Assembly: GCA_017505525.1 (NCBI GenBank)
Contig: JAFVPB010000016.1
Location: forward strand, 1-44,791
DNA from: Clostridia bacterium
GTDB taxonomy: Bacteria; Bacillota; Clostridia; UMGS1883
Length of the DNA stretch: 44,791 bases
Direction of reading: 5' to 3'
The translations under genes were made by a program, and so were the position numbers. This document shows, in pieces, positions 15,835 to 24,515 of this stretch. The notes under the pieces were generated by a model that ran no database searches, was not told where the DNA came from, and was given only the letters and a program-made list of their open reading frames with translations. Each line of letters opens with the position of its first letter. Position 1 is the first letter of the stretch.

Positions 15835-18162
15835 ATGAGTAAAATAACATTGAAGCCATTTAAGGAAAGACTTACCAAAAGGCGCGAAAGACTTTCAAAG
15901 CCACCCCGAAAAGGGCTTGTAAACTACATAACACCTCAGCTTATTTTCAAGCTGATCTGCGCACTTTTCCTCTCTTTTACAAAGCTTATCGGAGGCACTT
16001 GTCCACTTGGTTTTGCTTTTTTTGCCGCAATTATCGGCGGAACCGATGCCTATATTTGTGCTTTAATTTCAGCCCTTGGACTTTTTCTTTCGGGTGGCGG
16101 AATAGTATCTGTGGGAAAATTCGTTATTTCAGTAATTTTATTTTCTCTTATATATGAAAGATTTCTGCCTGAAAGATATAAGAAAACCAAAACACTCGCT
16201 CTTATTTCATCGTTATCTTTATTCTTCTCGGGCATTTTTCTGCTTTTTGCAACGATGACGATTGGCGGATATCCTTTAATTTACGATTTTCTGATTCTCT
16301 TTACCGAAGCCGTTACTGTTTATTTTGCCACAATCGCATTTAAAATTGCCGTTCCGATTATATTTTCTCTTAATATCCGCAGATCTTTACGCACAGAAGA
16401 AAGTATCTCTCTTGCCTTTTTAACGGGAAGCATTATATGCGGACTTGGAGATATTGGCTTTCCGAATATATTTTCCCTGTCGGGCACATTATGTGTGCTT
16501 GCAGTTTTAGCATTTGCCACAAGGTTTGGAAGCCTTCACGGGTGCGTTTCAGGGATTGTGATGGGACTTGTCTACTGCGTAAGCCGTGGCAGAATTGATG
16601 CGTGTGCCGCATCCTTTGCCGCTTCGGGACTATGCGCAGGCTATTTTTCCAGGCATGGAAGATGGGCAAGCTGCTTATCGTTTGTTATGACAAATGCCGT
16701 TATCACCATCCTTTCAAACGGCTCGAGCGAGGTTCTGATAAATCTTTTTGATACGGCACTTGCTTCGTGCATTCTTTACTGTATGCCCGAGAAGCTTTAC
16801 AATGCTATCAATAATATGGGCACAGTTTCTCACCCTGCAGCCGAGCTTGCCTCAAACCGCCTTTCCTTTGTGGCAAATGCTCTTACCGAATGCGAAAAAA
16901 GTTTTCAGGAAATATTTAAAATCAAGGATATAAATAACTATAATAAAATACTCTTATACAGAAGAACGGCTTACAAAGCCTGCTTTGGATGCGGACTTCG
17001 GAAATACTGTTGGGGGCGCGATTTAAATTCCACCAAAGAGGCGCTTGATAATCTTACCGAGATAATCTCTTCAGGCGAATCCCCCAAAAAAGAGAGCGCG
17101 CCTCCCCACTGTCTGCGCGGTGAACAATTTGTTGCCGAATTCAAAAAAATGTATGAAATATATAAAAATGACTGTGTGTGGGCATCAAAAGTTCAGGAAG
17201 TACAAGCCTCTGTTTATCAAAGCTTTAATGCAATGTCATCCCTTATAAACCATACTGCAAAAAAAGTTCTGTTGGCAAGCGATTGCGACACGATAGCCTC
17301 TGATGATATATTCTATCGCCTTAAAAAAGAGGGGATTTCAGCAAAAGAGGTATTTGTAAACGGAGATGGCAACAACACCAAAGTACATATTACCCTTTCA
17401 GAATGTGGAGGCTTCGGTCGTTGTGAGGGTGCAGTGGAAACAGTTTTAAAAAATGCAACTGGAAAAAGCTTTGTGCGTATAGGTACTCGCCGCTGCGGAA
17501 AATGCAGCTTCACATATGTTGTTAAACCATCGTTTTCTATTTCCACCGCTGTTGCAGGTGCAATCAAGCACAGCAAAAAAACAAGTGGCGACCATGCCGT
17601 TTATGCCCTTGTCGACCGTGATACATATGCAATCATTCTGTGCGATGGTATGGGAAGCGGTGAAACTGCACGAAGCGAAAGCAAGCTGTGCGCTAATCTT
17701 CTTATGACGCTTTTAGAATCGGGGCTCGATGTTTCAAATGCTATAAGCATTATAAACTCTATGCTGATATCAAGCTTTTCCGATACTCTTGCCGCTATTG
17801 ATTTATGCCTTATAAATCTTAACGATGGCTCTTCTAAGGTATATAAATGCGGCGGTGCCGACACATATGCCAAAACAGATGAAGGCGTTGAAATGATTTC
17901 GGCCGAAACGCTTCCTGCAGGAGCCGCGGAAAGCAAGTGTGATTACTTCACTCTTCCCTCGAAAAAGGGCAGTATGATAGTGCTTTGCTCCGATGGAATA
18001 GTATCGGCAGACAGGAAAAATTCTGTCTGGATAAAAAATATGATTGAAAGCTACGAAGGCACCGAGCCTGAAGCACTTGCAAAGCAAATTCTTGAAGAAG
18101 CTAAAAATTCAAATGCAAAGCTTAAAGACGATGCAACGGTTATTGCTTCCTATATTGGATAA
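15835..18162 (+). CDS. spoIIE: Stage II sporulation protein E (SpoIIE), membrane serine phosphatase
   Basis: In spore formers SpoIIE dephosphorylates the anti-anti-sigma factor SpoIIAA at the polar septum and so activates sigma-F in the forespore. The 775-residue protein has a basic N-terminus, about ten membrane segments (about 35-330), a central linker containing a cysteine cluster (CFGCGLRKYCWG), and a C-terminal PPM/PP2C-type phosphatase domain from about 570 (ALVDRDTYAIILCDGMGSG, and later VLCSDGI and DDATVI, which supply the metal-binding aspartates). The length is close to that of Bacillus SpoIIE (about 827). GAAAGGAAG precedes the ATG. It is a strong sign that the organism belongs to an endospore-forming lineage. 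Confidence 0.95.
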   Translation: MSKITLKPFKERLTKRRERLSKPPRKGLVNYITPQLIFKLICALFLSFTKLIGGTCPLGFAFFAAIIGGTDAYICALISALGLFLSGGGIVSVGKFVISVILFSLIYERFLPERYKKTKTLALISSLSLFFSGIFLLFATMTIGGYPLIYDFLILFTEAVTVYFATIAFKIAVPIIFSLNIRRSLRTEESISLAFLTGSIICGLGDIGFPNIFSLSGTLCVLAVLAFATRFGSLHGCVSGIVMGLVYCVSRGRIDACAASFAASGLCAGYFSRHGRWASCLSFVMTNAVITILSNGSSEVLINLFDTALASCILYCMPEKLYNAINNMGTVSHPAAELASNRLSFVANALTECEKSFQEIFKIKDINNYNKILLYRRTAYKACFGCGLRKYCWGRDLNSTKEALDNLTEIISSGESPKKESAPPHCLRGEQFVAEFKKMYEIYKNDCVWASKVQEVQASVYQSFNAMSSLINHTAKKVLLASDCDTIASDDIFYRLKKEGISAKEVFVNGDGNNTKVHITLSECGGFGRCEGAVETVLKNATGKSFVRIGTRRCGKCSFTYVVKPSFSISTAVAGAIKHSKKTSGDHAVYALVDRDTYAIILCDGMGSGETARSESKLCANLLMTLLESGLDVSNAISIINSMLISSFSDTLAAIDLCLINLNDGSSKVYKCGGADTYAKTDEGVEMISAETLPAGAAESKCDYFTLPSKKGSMIVLCSDGIVSADRKNSVWIKNMIESYEGTEPEALAKQILEEAKNSNAKLKDDATVIASYIG

Positions 18163-18221
18163 AAAAGGAATAAAAAGAAAAAAATGCGTCAATAATTATA
18201 ATCAAAGGGAGTTGATTAATA

Positions 18222-18488
18222 TTGAATAACACTCGGAAAATTGTAGTTCTTAACAATTTGAAATCACAAAGGATAGAACAAGCTATATTTATACTACGCG
18301 ATGAAAAAGATTATAGCGAGGCAGATGCAGTGATTGAGGCTGAAAGAATTGTCGACTCTTATCTTGAAAATATACGCCGTCCTCTTTTAGAAAAAAACAC
18401 AAAAAAAGATAACAAAAATAAACTTTTGCTGTTTTGGGGAAGTGCAGCACTTATGGTAACGGCTTTGTTATTTTTTATTATCCGCTGA
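18222..18488 (+). CDS. Small single-pass membrane protein, unknown function
   Basis: An 88-residue protein with a charged, probably helical N-terminal part (IVVLNNLKSQRIEQAIFILR, then SEADAVIEAERIVDSYL) and one C-terminal membrane helix (LLLFWGSAALMVTALLFFII). It begins with TTG, with AAAGGGAG about 10 nt upstream; no nearby ATG is available. It follows spoIIE after 59 nt on the same strand and is ended by the terminator at 18489, so co-transcription with spoIIE, and a role in sporulation, are possible. I do not recognise the family. Confidence 0.65.
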   Translation: MNNTRKIVVLNNLKSQRIEQAIFILRDEKDYSEADAVIEAERIVDSYLENIRRPLLEKNTKKDNKNKLLLFWGSAALMVTALLFFIIR

Positions 18489-18650
18489 AAACAAGAGGCT
18501 GTCTCCTTAATAATATTACAATGTATAATAATGAAAAATGTAGGGGTCGATGCCTACATCGACCCGAAATACGGGCGGATTTGGGCATCTGCTCCTACAA
18601 ATTCAATTTTTTATACACGTTTTCGTATTAAAGAGACAGCCTCTTGTTTT
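18489..18650. terminator. Long-armed terminator interrupted by a fold-back repeat
   Basis: A 16-bp perfect stem has its arms at 18489-18504 (AACAAGAGGCTGTCTC) and 18633-18648, followed by a T-rich run. The arms are separated by about 128 nt, which contain the fold-back repeat at 18539-18599. It starts directly at the stop codon of the preceding gene. Confidence 0.7.
18539..18599 (+). repeat. Fold-back element with 28-nt stem-loop repeat, copy B
   Basis: 18539-18566 is a 28-nt stem-loop unit (nine perfect pairs, 4-nt loop). The whole 61-bp element has imperfect terminal inverted repeats (TGTAGGGGTCGATGCC against GGGCATCTGCTCCTACA, read inverted). It sits in the loop of a terminator. Confidence 0.65.
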
Positions 18651-18765
18651 ATTTTTTATGTTTTTTTAAAAATCTGCATATTATAGATATTCCTTTTAAA
18701 GGCAATAATATGATTGTCTTTAAAAGAAGAAAAAACAATACTCCAAATTTATATGCACAGCAAAA

Positions 18766-18903
18766 TTATCGTTTTGTTATTACCACAGGTTTCCATTCTC
18801 CACACCCTTCGCACAAATCCAAATCCTTCGATACAACAAAATCGTATTCATCATAATCCGTTCCGTTCATCTTATTAAAGCAATCCAAACAATATTCTGC
18901 CAT
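18766..18903 (-). CDS. Small CxxC zinc-ribbon-like protein
   Basis: A 45-residue protein on the minus strand, starting MAEYCLDCFNKMNGTDYDEY and continuing with a DLCEGCGEWK motif before a short basic tail. Two CxxC pairs suggest a bound zinc ion. AAGGAGG lies about 8 nt before the ATG, and a promoter (TAGACA / TATACT) is visible upstream. Small proteins of this kind occur in Clostridia to my recollection, but no function is known to me. It is divergent from the XRE regulator at 19004, with overlapping -35 regions. Confidence 0.75.
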   Translation of the reverse strand: MAEYCLDCFNKMNGTDYDEYDFVVSKDLDLCEGCGEWKPVVITKR

Positions 18904-18934
18904 AAGCAGCGCCTCCTTTTTATACACTTACATA

Positions 18935-18985
18935 AGTATATATCTTTTTATAGGAATTGTCTATAGGGTATATATTTAATAAAAT
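18935..18985. promoter_or_regulatory. Back-to-back promoters with overlapping -35 boxes
   Basis: Plus strand: TTGTCT (18957-18962), 17 bp, TAAAAT (18980-18985), for the XRE gene. Minus strand: TAGACA (18958-18963), 17 bp, TATACT (18935-18940), for the CxxC protein. The imperfect palindrome ACTTACATAAGT (18927-18938) overlaps the minus-strand -10 and may be a repressor site. Confidence 0.55.
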
Positions 18986-19003
18986 ATATCTTGAGGTGGG
19001 ATT

Positions 19004-19207
19004 ATGATAAAAATTACACTCGATGAAGCTATACGTAAACGTGATATTTCAAGATATGAATTGGCAAAACGCACAGGCATACGTTACCATATTATTGATA
19101 ACTACTATAAAAATAAGGTTATCAGATATGATAGTTATGTTTTAAACAAAATTTGTATTGCACTGGATTGTGATATTAGCGAATTAATTAAATTTGACAA
19201 GGAATAA
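19004..19207 (+). CDS. Minimal XRE/Cro-type DNA-binding regulator
   Basis: A 67-residue protein that is essentially one helix-turn-helix domain (LDEAIRKRDISRYELAKRTG, recognition helix region YHIIDNYYKNKV, then ALDCDISELI), typical of the HTH_26/Cro-C1 type. No sensing domain is present. GAGGTGGG lies 5-6 nt before the ATG. It probably regulates its own promoter and the divergent small zinc-ribbon gene; this is inferred from layout. Confidence 0.85.
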   Translation: MIKITLDEAIRKRDISRYELAKRTGIRYHIIDNYYKNKVIRYDSYVLNKICIALDCDISELIKFDKE

Positions 19208-19246
19208 AAAACTGTTTAAAAACTTTTTGTTTTTAAACAGTTTTTT
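19206..19246. terminator. Terminator after the XRE gene
   Basis: A 17-bp perfect stem (19206-19222 with 19230-19246) rich in A and T with a T-run. Confidence 0.8.
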
Positions 19247-19255
19247 AAATTAATC

Positions 19256-19284
19256 TTTACAAACAAACTCTTTTATGGCAAAAT
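19256..19284 (+). promoter_or_regulatory. Promoter with start point at the rluA-like ATG
   Basis: TTTACA (19256-19261), 17 bp, CAAAAT (19279-19284). The expected transcription start, 6-7 nt after the -10, falls on the ATG at 19291. No ribosome-binding sequence precedes the ATG, so the mRNA may be leaderless. Confidence 0.45.
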
Positions 19285-19290
19285 CAACTT

Positions 19291-20139
19291 ATGAAAAACT
19301 TTATTCTAACAATCGATGAAAAACTGAACAATAAAACAGTAGCCCAGCTTTTAAATCATCTTAAAATTTCACGAAGCCTTATAACAGAGCTTAAAAAAGG
19401 AGATTTTATCCGTCTTAACGGAAATCACGTAACTGTGAGGGCAATCGCAAAAACGGGTGATGTTTTCACTGTAACAATTCCCGAAACACAAAAAAGCGAT
19501 ATAACTCCCGTTAAAGGCGCTCTTGATATTTTATATGAAGATGAAGATATTTTAGTGGTAAACAAATGTGCAAATATGCCCACTCACCCAACGAGGCGCC
19601 ATCTTCTGGATACGCTTGGAAACATTGTGTGCGGCTATATGGGAGATGATTTTGTTTTCCGCAGTGTTACAAGGCTCGACCGAGACACCACGGGCGTTGT
19701 GTTAATAGCTAAAAACCGCTACGCGGCAGAAAGGCTGAATTCGCAGATAAGGAACAACCTTATCAAAAAGGAATACTATGGGATTTGCGTTGGTAAAATC
19801 ATTGAGGGCGGAGAAATCAACACTTTTATCAAAAGAGAATCCCCCGCTAAGATGAAAAGAATTGTAGCAGACGATGGCCAGTGGGCACAAACAATCTACT
19901 CCCCCGTAAGCGAACATCCCAAAGGAACACTTGTGCGGCTTTCCCCCATAACGGGGCGCACCCATCAATTAAGGGTACATATGAGCCACATTAACCACCC
20001 ACTTTACGGTGATTATATCTACGGCGAGCCTATAGAGGGTACGCGCGTTTTGCTTCACTGCAAAAGCATTGAATTTGAAGATTTCAAAACAAATAAAATA
20101 ATCCGCATTGAAGCACCACTGCCCAAAGACTTTAAATAA
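19291..20139 (+). CDS. RluA-family RNA pseudouridine synthase
   Basis: A 282-residue enzyme that converts specific uridines in rRNA or tRNA to pseudouridine. The N-terminal S4-like RNA-binding domain covers about residues 5-65 (TVAQLLNHLKISRSLITELK). The catalytic domain carries the RLDRDTTGVVLIAKN motif with the catalytic Asp, and the later GRTHQLRVHMSHINHPLYGD signature. Which of RluA, RluC or RluD it matches cannot be decided by eye. The full S4 domain begins at this ATG, so the start is well placed despite the missing ribosome site. The GH1 gene begins 11 nt downstream, making a two-gene unit. Confidence 0.93.
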   Translation: MKNFILTIDEKLNNKTVAQLLNHLKISRSLITELKKGDFIRLNGNHVTVRAIAKTGDVFTVTIPETQKSDITPVKGALDILYEDEDILVVNKCANMPTHPTRRHLLDTLGNIVCGYMGDDFVFRSVTRLDRDTTGVVLIAKNRYAAERLNSQIRNNLIKKEYYGICVGKIIEGGEINTFIKRESPAKMKRIVADDGQWAQTIYSPVSEHPKGTLVRLSPITGRTHQLRVHMSHINHPLYGDYIYGEPIEGTRVLLHCKSIEFEDFKTNKIIRIEAPLPKDFK

Positions 20140-20150
20140 GGAGAATATAT

Positions 20151-21497
20151 ATGGCATTCAAAAAAGATTTTGCATGGGGCATTGCAACAGCAAGCTACCA
20201 GATTGAAGGCGCATACAATGAAGACGGGAGAGGCCTCAGCATATGGGATGTGTATACCCGCGAAGACGGAAGAATTTTTAATAACGACAATGGTGATATT
20301 GCCTGCGACCATTACCACCGTTTTCGTGAAGACATCAAAATGATGAAAGAAATCGGCGTAAAAGCATACCGCTTTTCAATCAGCTGGTCGCGGATTATAC
20401 CTGATGGCGTTGGAGCCCTTAACGAGAAAGGCGTAAAGTTTTACAGCGACCTTATCGACGAATTATTAAAAAATGGTATCGAGCCATATATCACGTTATA
20501 TCATTGGGACTACCCGTATGAGCTGCATAAAAAAGGCGGCTGGTTAAATCCCGAAAGCATCGAATGGTTTACAGAGTATGCCCAAAAGGTTACAGAGCTT
20601 TATTCAGATAAGGTTAAATATTTCATAACATTTAACGAGCCTCAGGCTTTTATCGGTCAAGGCTATGTAACAGGAATGCACGCGCCCGGAACGAAATACG
20701 AGAAAAAAGAGGTTTTTCAGATTTGCCATAATGTACTGAAAGCACACGGAAGTGCCGTTAAAGCTATGCGCAAAGTGGCACACCAGGATATAAAAATAGG
20801 CTATGCACCAACGGGTGCTGCACACTATCCCCTAACTGATACACCTGAAGATATAGAGGCAACTCGCAAAGCTTTTTTCACTTGCGAAGGGTTAAGCAAT
20901 TATATGCAAAGTGTTTCGTGGTGGAGTGATCCCGTTGTTTTGGGAAAATATCCTGAAGACGGTCTTCGCATTTTCAAAGACTATCTCCCCGAAATAACGG
21001 ATGAAGATATGCGCCTGATTTCTCAGCCGATTGATTTCTATGGTCAGAACATATATCAGGGGCGTGCCGTAAAAAAAGGTGAAAATTCTGATTTTGAAAT
21101 CACGCCACTTCCACAGGGCTATACTAAAACTGCGGCACAGTGGCCAGTAACACCACAATCACTTTACTGGGCACCGAAGTTTCTTTACGAGCGCTACAAC
21201 CTGCCGATTTTTATAACGGAAAACGGTATGTCGGCACACGATGTTATTTCACTTGATGGCAAAGTGCACGACCCAAACAGAATTGATTTTCTCGAGCGCT
21301 ATTTAACCGAGCTTGAAAAAGCAACCGATGATGGTGTGGATATTGAAGGCTACTTTATCTGGACTTTAATGGACGACTTTGAATGGGCAACTGGCTATAC
21401 CGATCGCTTTGGTTTAGTATATGTGGATTTTTCTACTCAAAAAAGAACTTTAAAGGATTCCGCCTATTGGTATAAAGATTGGATAAAGAATCATTAA
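20151..21497 (+). CDS. bglA: Glycoside hydrolase family 1 beta-glucosidase
   Basis: A 448-residue cytoplasmic (beta/alpha)8-barrel enzyme that releases glucose or a related sugar from beta-linked di- and oligosaccharides such as cellobiose. The N-terminal GH1 signature is FAWGIATASYQIEGAYNEDG. The acid/base glutamate lies in TFNEPQAF and the nucleophile in ITENGMS. The C-terminal WTLMDDFEWATGYTDRFGLV motif is typical. The length is usual. There is no signal peptide. GGAG precedes the ATG by about 8 nt. There is no phospho-specific signature I can assert, so the unphosphorylated substrate is assumed. Confidence 0.95.
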   Translation: MAFKKDFAWGIATASYQIEGAYNEDGRGLSIWDVYTREDGRIFNNDNGDIACDHYHRFREDIKMMKEIGVKAYRFSISWSRIIPDGVGALNEKGVKFYSDLIDELLKNGIEPYITLYHWDYPYELHKKGGWLNPESIEWFTEYAQKVTELYSDKVKYFITFNEPQAFIGQGYVTGMHAPGTKYEKKEVFQICHNVLKAHGSAVKAMRKVAHQDIKIGYAPTGAAHYPLTDTPEDIEATRKAFFTCEGLSNYMQSVSWWSDPVVLGKYPEDGLRIFKDYLPEITDEDMRLISQPIDFYGQNIYQGRAVKKGENSDFEITPLPQGYTKTAAQWPVTPQSLYWAPKFLYERYNLPIFITENGMSAHDVISLDGKVHDPNRIDFLERYLTELEKATDDGVDIEGYFIWTLMDDFEWATGYTDRFGLVYVDFSTQKRTLKDSAYWYKDWIKNH

Positions 21498-21526
21498 AAA
21501 AGGGATGTTTGAATTCCCGATATCAC

Positions 21527-21566
21527 AAAAAAAGGTGTAAAAAACTTTGTTTTTTACACCTTTTTT
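21527..21566. terminator. Terminator between convergent bglA and ugd
   Basis: An A/T-flanked stem (AAAAAAGGTGTAAAAAAC with its complement) with T-runs on both strands. It reaches the stop codon of ugd, so it can serve both genes. Confidence 0.8.
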
Positions 21567-22750
21567 CAATCTCTGAAATACAAATCGCGTGTGTATACTC
21601 TATCGAGTATATCTGCTATTTCTTCATTATATCTGTTTGCAATAACTATATCCGAGAGTTTTTTAAACTCATCTATATCACGGATAACACGGCTGTTATA
21701 AAAGCTGTCTTCTTTCATTGTCGGCTCGTATATTACAACCTCTATCCCCTTTGCCTTAATCCTTTTCATAACTCCCTGGATTGAGCTTTGGCGGAAATTA
21801 TCGGAATTTGCTTTCATTGTAAGGCGGTAAATTCCAACAATTGATGGTTTTTTCGATATAATCTGGTCTGCAATAAAATCTTTTCTTGTTGTATTGGCAT
21901 CAACTATTGCACCTATAAGATTCTGCGGAACATCGTTATAATTTGCGCGAAGCTGCTTTGTATCTTTAGGCAGGCAATATCCGCCGTAACCAAAGGATGG
22001 ATTATTATAATGATTTCCGATTCGGGGGTCTAAGCACACTCCTTCAATTATCGATTTTGTATCTAAACCTTTTGTTTCAGCATATGTGTCAAGCTCGTTA
22101 AAATATGCCACTCTTAAAGCAAGATAGGTGTTTGCAAAAAGCTTAATCGCTTCAGCTTCAGTAAGGTCGGGATAAAGAACATCTATGTTTTCTTTAATCG
22201 CACATTCGCTAAGCATACCGGCAAAGGTTTTTGCCGCTTTCATTAAACGCTCGTCTCCGTGCGGAACACCAACAATTATTCTGCTTGGATAAAGATTATC
22301 ATAAAGAGCATGGCCCTCTCGCAAAAATTCGGGACTGAACAAAATATTATCACAGTTAAGCATCTCACGCACAGACTTTGTATACCCAACAGGAACAGTT
22401 GATTTTATTATTATAATTGCATCGGGATTTACCGATAAAACTTGTTTTATCACGCTTTCTAATACAGTGGTATCAAAATAATTCTTATCAGGGTCATAGT
22501 TTGTTGGCGCGGCAACAACTACGAAATCAGCTTTGGAATATGCTTCCTCTCCGTCAAGAGTTGCCTTGAGATTAAGATTTCCGCTTTTAAGATATTCCTC
22601 TATTTCTTTATCAACAATCGGAGACTTTCCGCTATTTATAAGTTCTACCTTTTCACGCACTATGTCAACTGCCGTTACACTGTGGTGCTGTGATAAAAGC
22701 ACCGCTATAGATAGGCCAACGTAGCCTGTTCCTGCTACAGCAATATTCAT
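21566..22750 (-). CDS. ugd: UDP-glucose 6-dehydrogenase
   Basis: Oxidises UDP-glucose to UDP-glucuronate with two NAD+, supplying uronic acid for cell-surface polysaccharide. The 394-residue protein starts with the NAD-binding [20 protein letters not shown]. The FSPEFLREG motif and the catalytic cysteine in [11 protein letters not shown] are present. Related dehydrogenases act on other UDP sugars, so the substrate is probable rather than certain. AAAGGAGG lies 7 nt before the ATG. It follows the alpha/beta hydrolase by 39 nt and probably shares its promoter. Confidence 0.9.
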   Translation of the reverse strand: MNIAVAGTGYVGLSIAVLLSQHHSVTAVDIVREKVELINSGKSPIVDKEIEEYLKSGNLNLKATLDGEEAYSKADFVVVAAPTNYDPDKNYFDTTVLESVIKQVLSVNPDAIIIIKSTVPVGYTKSVREMLNCDNILFSPEFLREGHALYDNLYPSRIIVGVPHGDERLMKAAKTFAGMLSECAIKENIDVLYPDLTEAEAIKLFANTYLALRVAYFNELDTYAETKGLDTKSIIEGVCLDPRIGNHYNNPSFGYGGYCLPKDTKQLRANYNDVPQNLIGAIVDANTTRKDFIADQIISKKPSIVGIYRLTMKANSDNFRQSSIQGVMKRIKAKGIEVVIYEPTMKEDSFYNSRVIRDIDEFKKLSDIVIANRYNEEIADILDRVYTRDLYFRD

Positions 22751-22789
22751 AAAACTGCCTCCTTTTAGGTTTATTGATAATTTTTGGTT

Positions 22790-23506
22790 TTAATTAAAAT
22801 TATGTTCTACAAAATCTATAATAAGAGAAGGATCATCAAGCCCATGCGGATGATGCCCGCACATCGATTTCGCAATCACCTTAATATTTCCGCCGTTTTC
22901 CTTATAGTAATCTTCCAAAACCTTTCCGTTTTCTTCATACACAACTATACTGTCGGCATTTCCGTAAAGCATTATCACTGGAATATTATTATCTATAAGC
23001 GGCTTCATATTATCAATAGGACTTTTTCTGAAATTCACAACCGTAGATTTATTAAAGCCGTAAGTTGCAACAAGCTCGCGCCATGTTTGCTCCATGGAAT
23101 CGCTCTTGTGCTCTCCAAATCCGAGCTGACTTAATATATTAAGCACCGGTGCATCAAGATACATAACAGAAACAAGCTCGGGATACTTCTCGGCAAACTT
23201 AGCTGCCTGAAGCCCTCCGCAGCTCATTCCCTCCAGCACACATCTTTTGTCTGCATTAAGCTCTTTTGCACAATAGCGCACAAAATCTGCCATAATATCG
23301 GTTTCCTCGTCAGGCGCCCAACGCGTTCTGTGAGAGATATGTATTAAATAATATCCCCTTTTCAGCATTTCTACATCAAACCCGGGGAAAGCATCTAAAT
23401 ACTCCGTTTTTAAAAGAATTCTGCCATTTGCGTTTTCTGCCGGTTTTACAATAGTTGCTGTCCTCTCGCAGAAAAGAAATTTTTCACATTCAAACCCATT
23501 CCACAT
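22790..23506 (-). CDS. Alpha/beta hydrolase, probable esterase or lipase-like
   Basis: A 238-residue hydrolase. The nucleophile elbow is EGMSCGGLQAAKFAEKYPE (Ser in GMSCG), and candidate catalytic Asp and His lie in MLYGNADSIVVYEENG and CGHHPHGLDDP. The start at ATG 23506 is favoured over a GTG nine nt upstream, because the GTG lies inside AAGGAG...GTG, the ribosome site region. It has no signal peptide. Its place between ugd and an AraC regulator near GH28-like genes suggests removal of acyl groups from sugar oligomers; this is inference. Confidence 0.82.
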   Translation of the reverse strand: MWNGFECEKFLFCERTATIVKPAENANGRILLKTEYLDAFPGFDVEMLKRGYYLIHISHRTRWAPDEETDIMADFVRYCAKELNADKRCVLEGMSCGGLQAAKFAEKYPELVSVMYLDAPVLNILSQLGFGEHKSDSMEQTWRELVATYGFNKSTVVNFRKSPIDNMKPLIDNNIPVIMLYGNADSIVVYEENGKVLEDYYKENGGNIKVIAKSMCGHHPHGLDDPSLIIDFVEHNFN

Positions 23507-23589
23507 AAAAAGCACTCCTTAAAGAATTATTAATTAAACGATTCTTTTTCTTTAAACATCCCCAAAATAGAATCAGAATTGTTTTTTAC

Positions 23590-23617
23590 ATTATAACATA
23601 GCATTTTAGAAAGTCAA
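23590..23617 (-). promoter_or_regulatory. Promoter of the hydrolase-ugd unit
   Basis: On the minus strand TTGACT (23612-23617) and TATAAT (23590-23595) are spaced 16 bp apart. It lies just beyond the 3' end of the AraC gene at 23619, so the two transcription units are separate. Confidence 0.7.
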
Positions 23618-23618
23618 T

Positions 23619-24401
23619 TCAGCATTTTTCGTGCCTGGCAATTTCTCTTGGATTGCAATTAAAATATTCCTTAAATATACGGTTAAAATTACGTATACTT
23701 CCAAATCCGGATTCTAAAGCAACCTCACTTATAGAAAGCTTTTTTTGTTCAAGCAAAGATTTAGCGTGATACGCTCTCAGTGAATTAACTATTCCCAAAA
23801 AACCTGGCTTTCCGTTACTGTTTAAAACATGACTGAGATGGCTTGGCGTAACGCCCGTATAAAATGCCGTTTTTGTAAGCGATATGCCGGGCTCTGTATA
23901 ATGAGTGGATATGTATACCACTGCCTTTCTGTATGTTTCATATTCAAAGGTTTCGGTATCTATAATCTTGCAGTTACTGAGAAAAGCCGAAATTGTATAG
24001 TATATAAGCGATTTCTTTTTTAAATCATCACTAAAATTGTCTTTTATTATTTCTTCTATCATTATCTTGTGAGCTTCGCTTGTTTTTGCATAAGACGGCT
24101 CGAAAATCTTTCCGATAAGCATTTGCCGGTATTCATGAAAGTATTCAATAGGGCATGCAAGAATAAATATACTGCACTCTTCATTTCCGCTGTAGGAATG
24201 AACCTGATATGGCATAATTACCGCAACAAGCCCTGTGGAAATCTGTAAAGTTTTGTTTTCTATTATTATATCCAAAACACCATTAGTAACAAACACAAAC
24301 TCGATATGGCTGTGGCAGTGCGGAGCAAAAAACGGGCTTTTTAATTGTTCACAATAATAGTAATTAGAAAAACCCTCTTCCACTTCTATCATATAACTCA
24401 C
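23619..24401 (-). CDS. AraC-family transcriptional regulator with cupin domain
   Basis: A 260-residue regulator. The N-terminal cupin shows HCHSHIEFVFVTNG, a ligand- or metal-binding fold used for sugar sensing. The C-terminal two helix-turn-helix motifs are SLTKTAFYTGVTPSHLSHVL and SEVALESGFGSIRNFNRIF, ending in KEYFNCNPREIARHEKC. The reading begins at GTG 24401; an ATG three codons later is the alternative, and neither has a strong ribosome site. It is divergent from the two GH28-like genes and is the likely activator of them. Confidence 0.9.
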   Translation of the reverse strand: MSYMIEVEEGFSNYYYCEQLKSPFFAPHCHSHIEFVFVTNGVLDIIIENKTLQISTGLVAVIMPYQVHSYSGNEECSIFILACPIEYFHEYRQMLIGKIFEPSYAKTSEAHKIMIEEIIKDNFSDDLKKKSLIYYTISAFLSNCKIIDTETFEYETYRKAVVYISTHYTEPGISLTKTAFYTGVTPSHLSHVLNSNGKPGFLGIVNSLRAYHAKSLLEQKKLSISEVALESGFGSIRNFNRIFKEYFNCNPREIARHEKC

Positions 24402-24455
24402 GCCATCACATCCAATCGCAATTTCTGTCTTATATTATATATATTTTTTCTTGTT

Positions 24456-24484
24456 TTGTCAAATTGCTGAATATATAATATAAT
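24456..24484 (+). promoter_or_regulatory. Promoter of the GH28-like tandem genes
   Basis: TTGTCA (24456-24461), 17 bp, TATAAT (24479-24484), a near-consensus sigma-A promoter. A GGAAGG ribosome site and the ATG at 24516 follow. The AraC regulator gene is divergent from it. Confidence 0.7.
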
Positions 24485-24515
24485 TATAAACTATTCAGGA
24501 AGGAAAATGATAATT

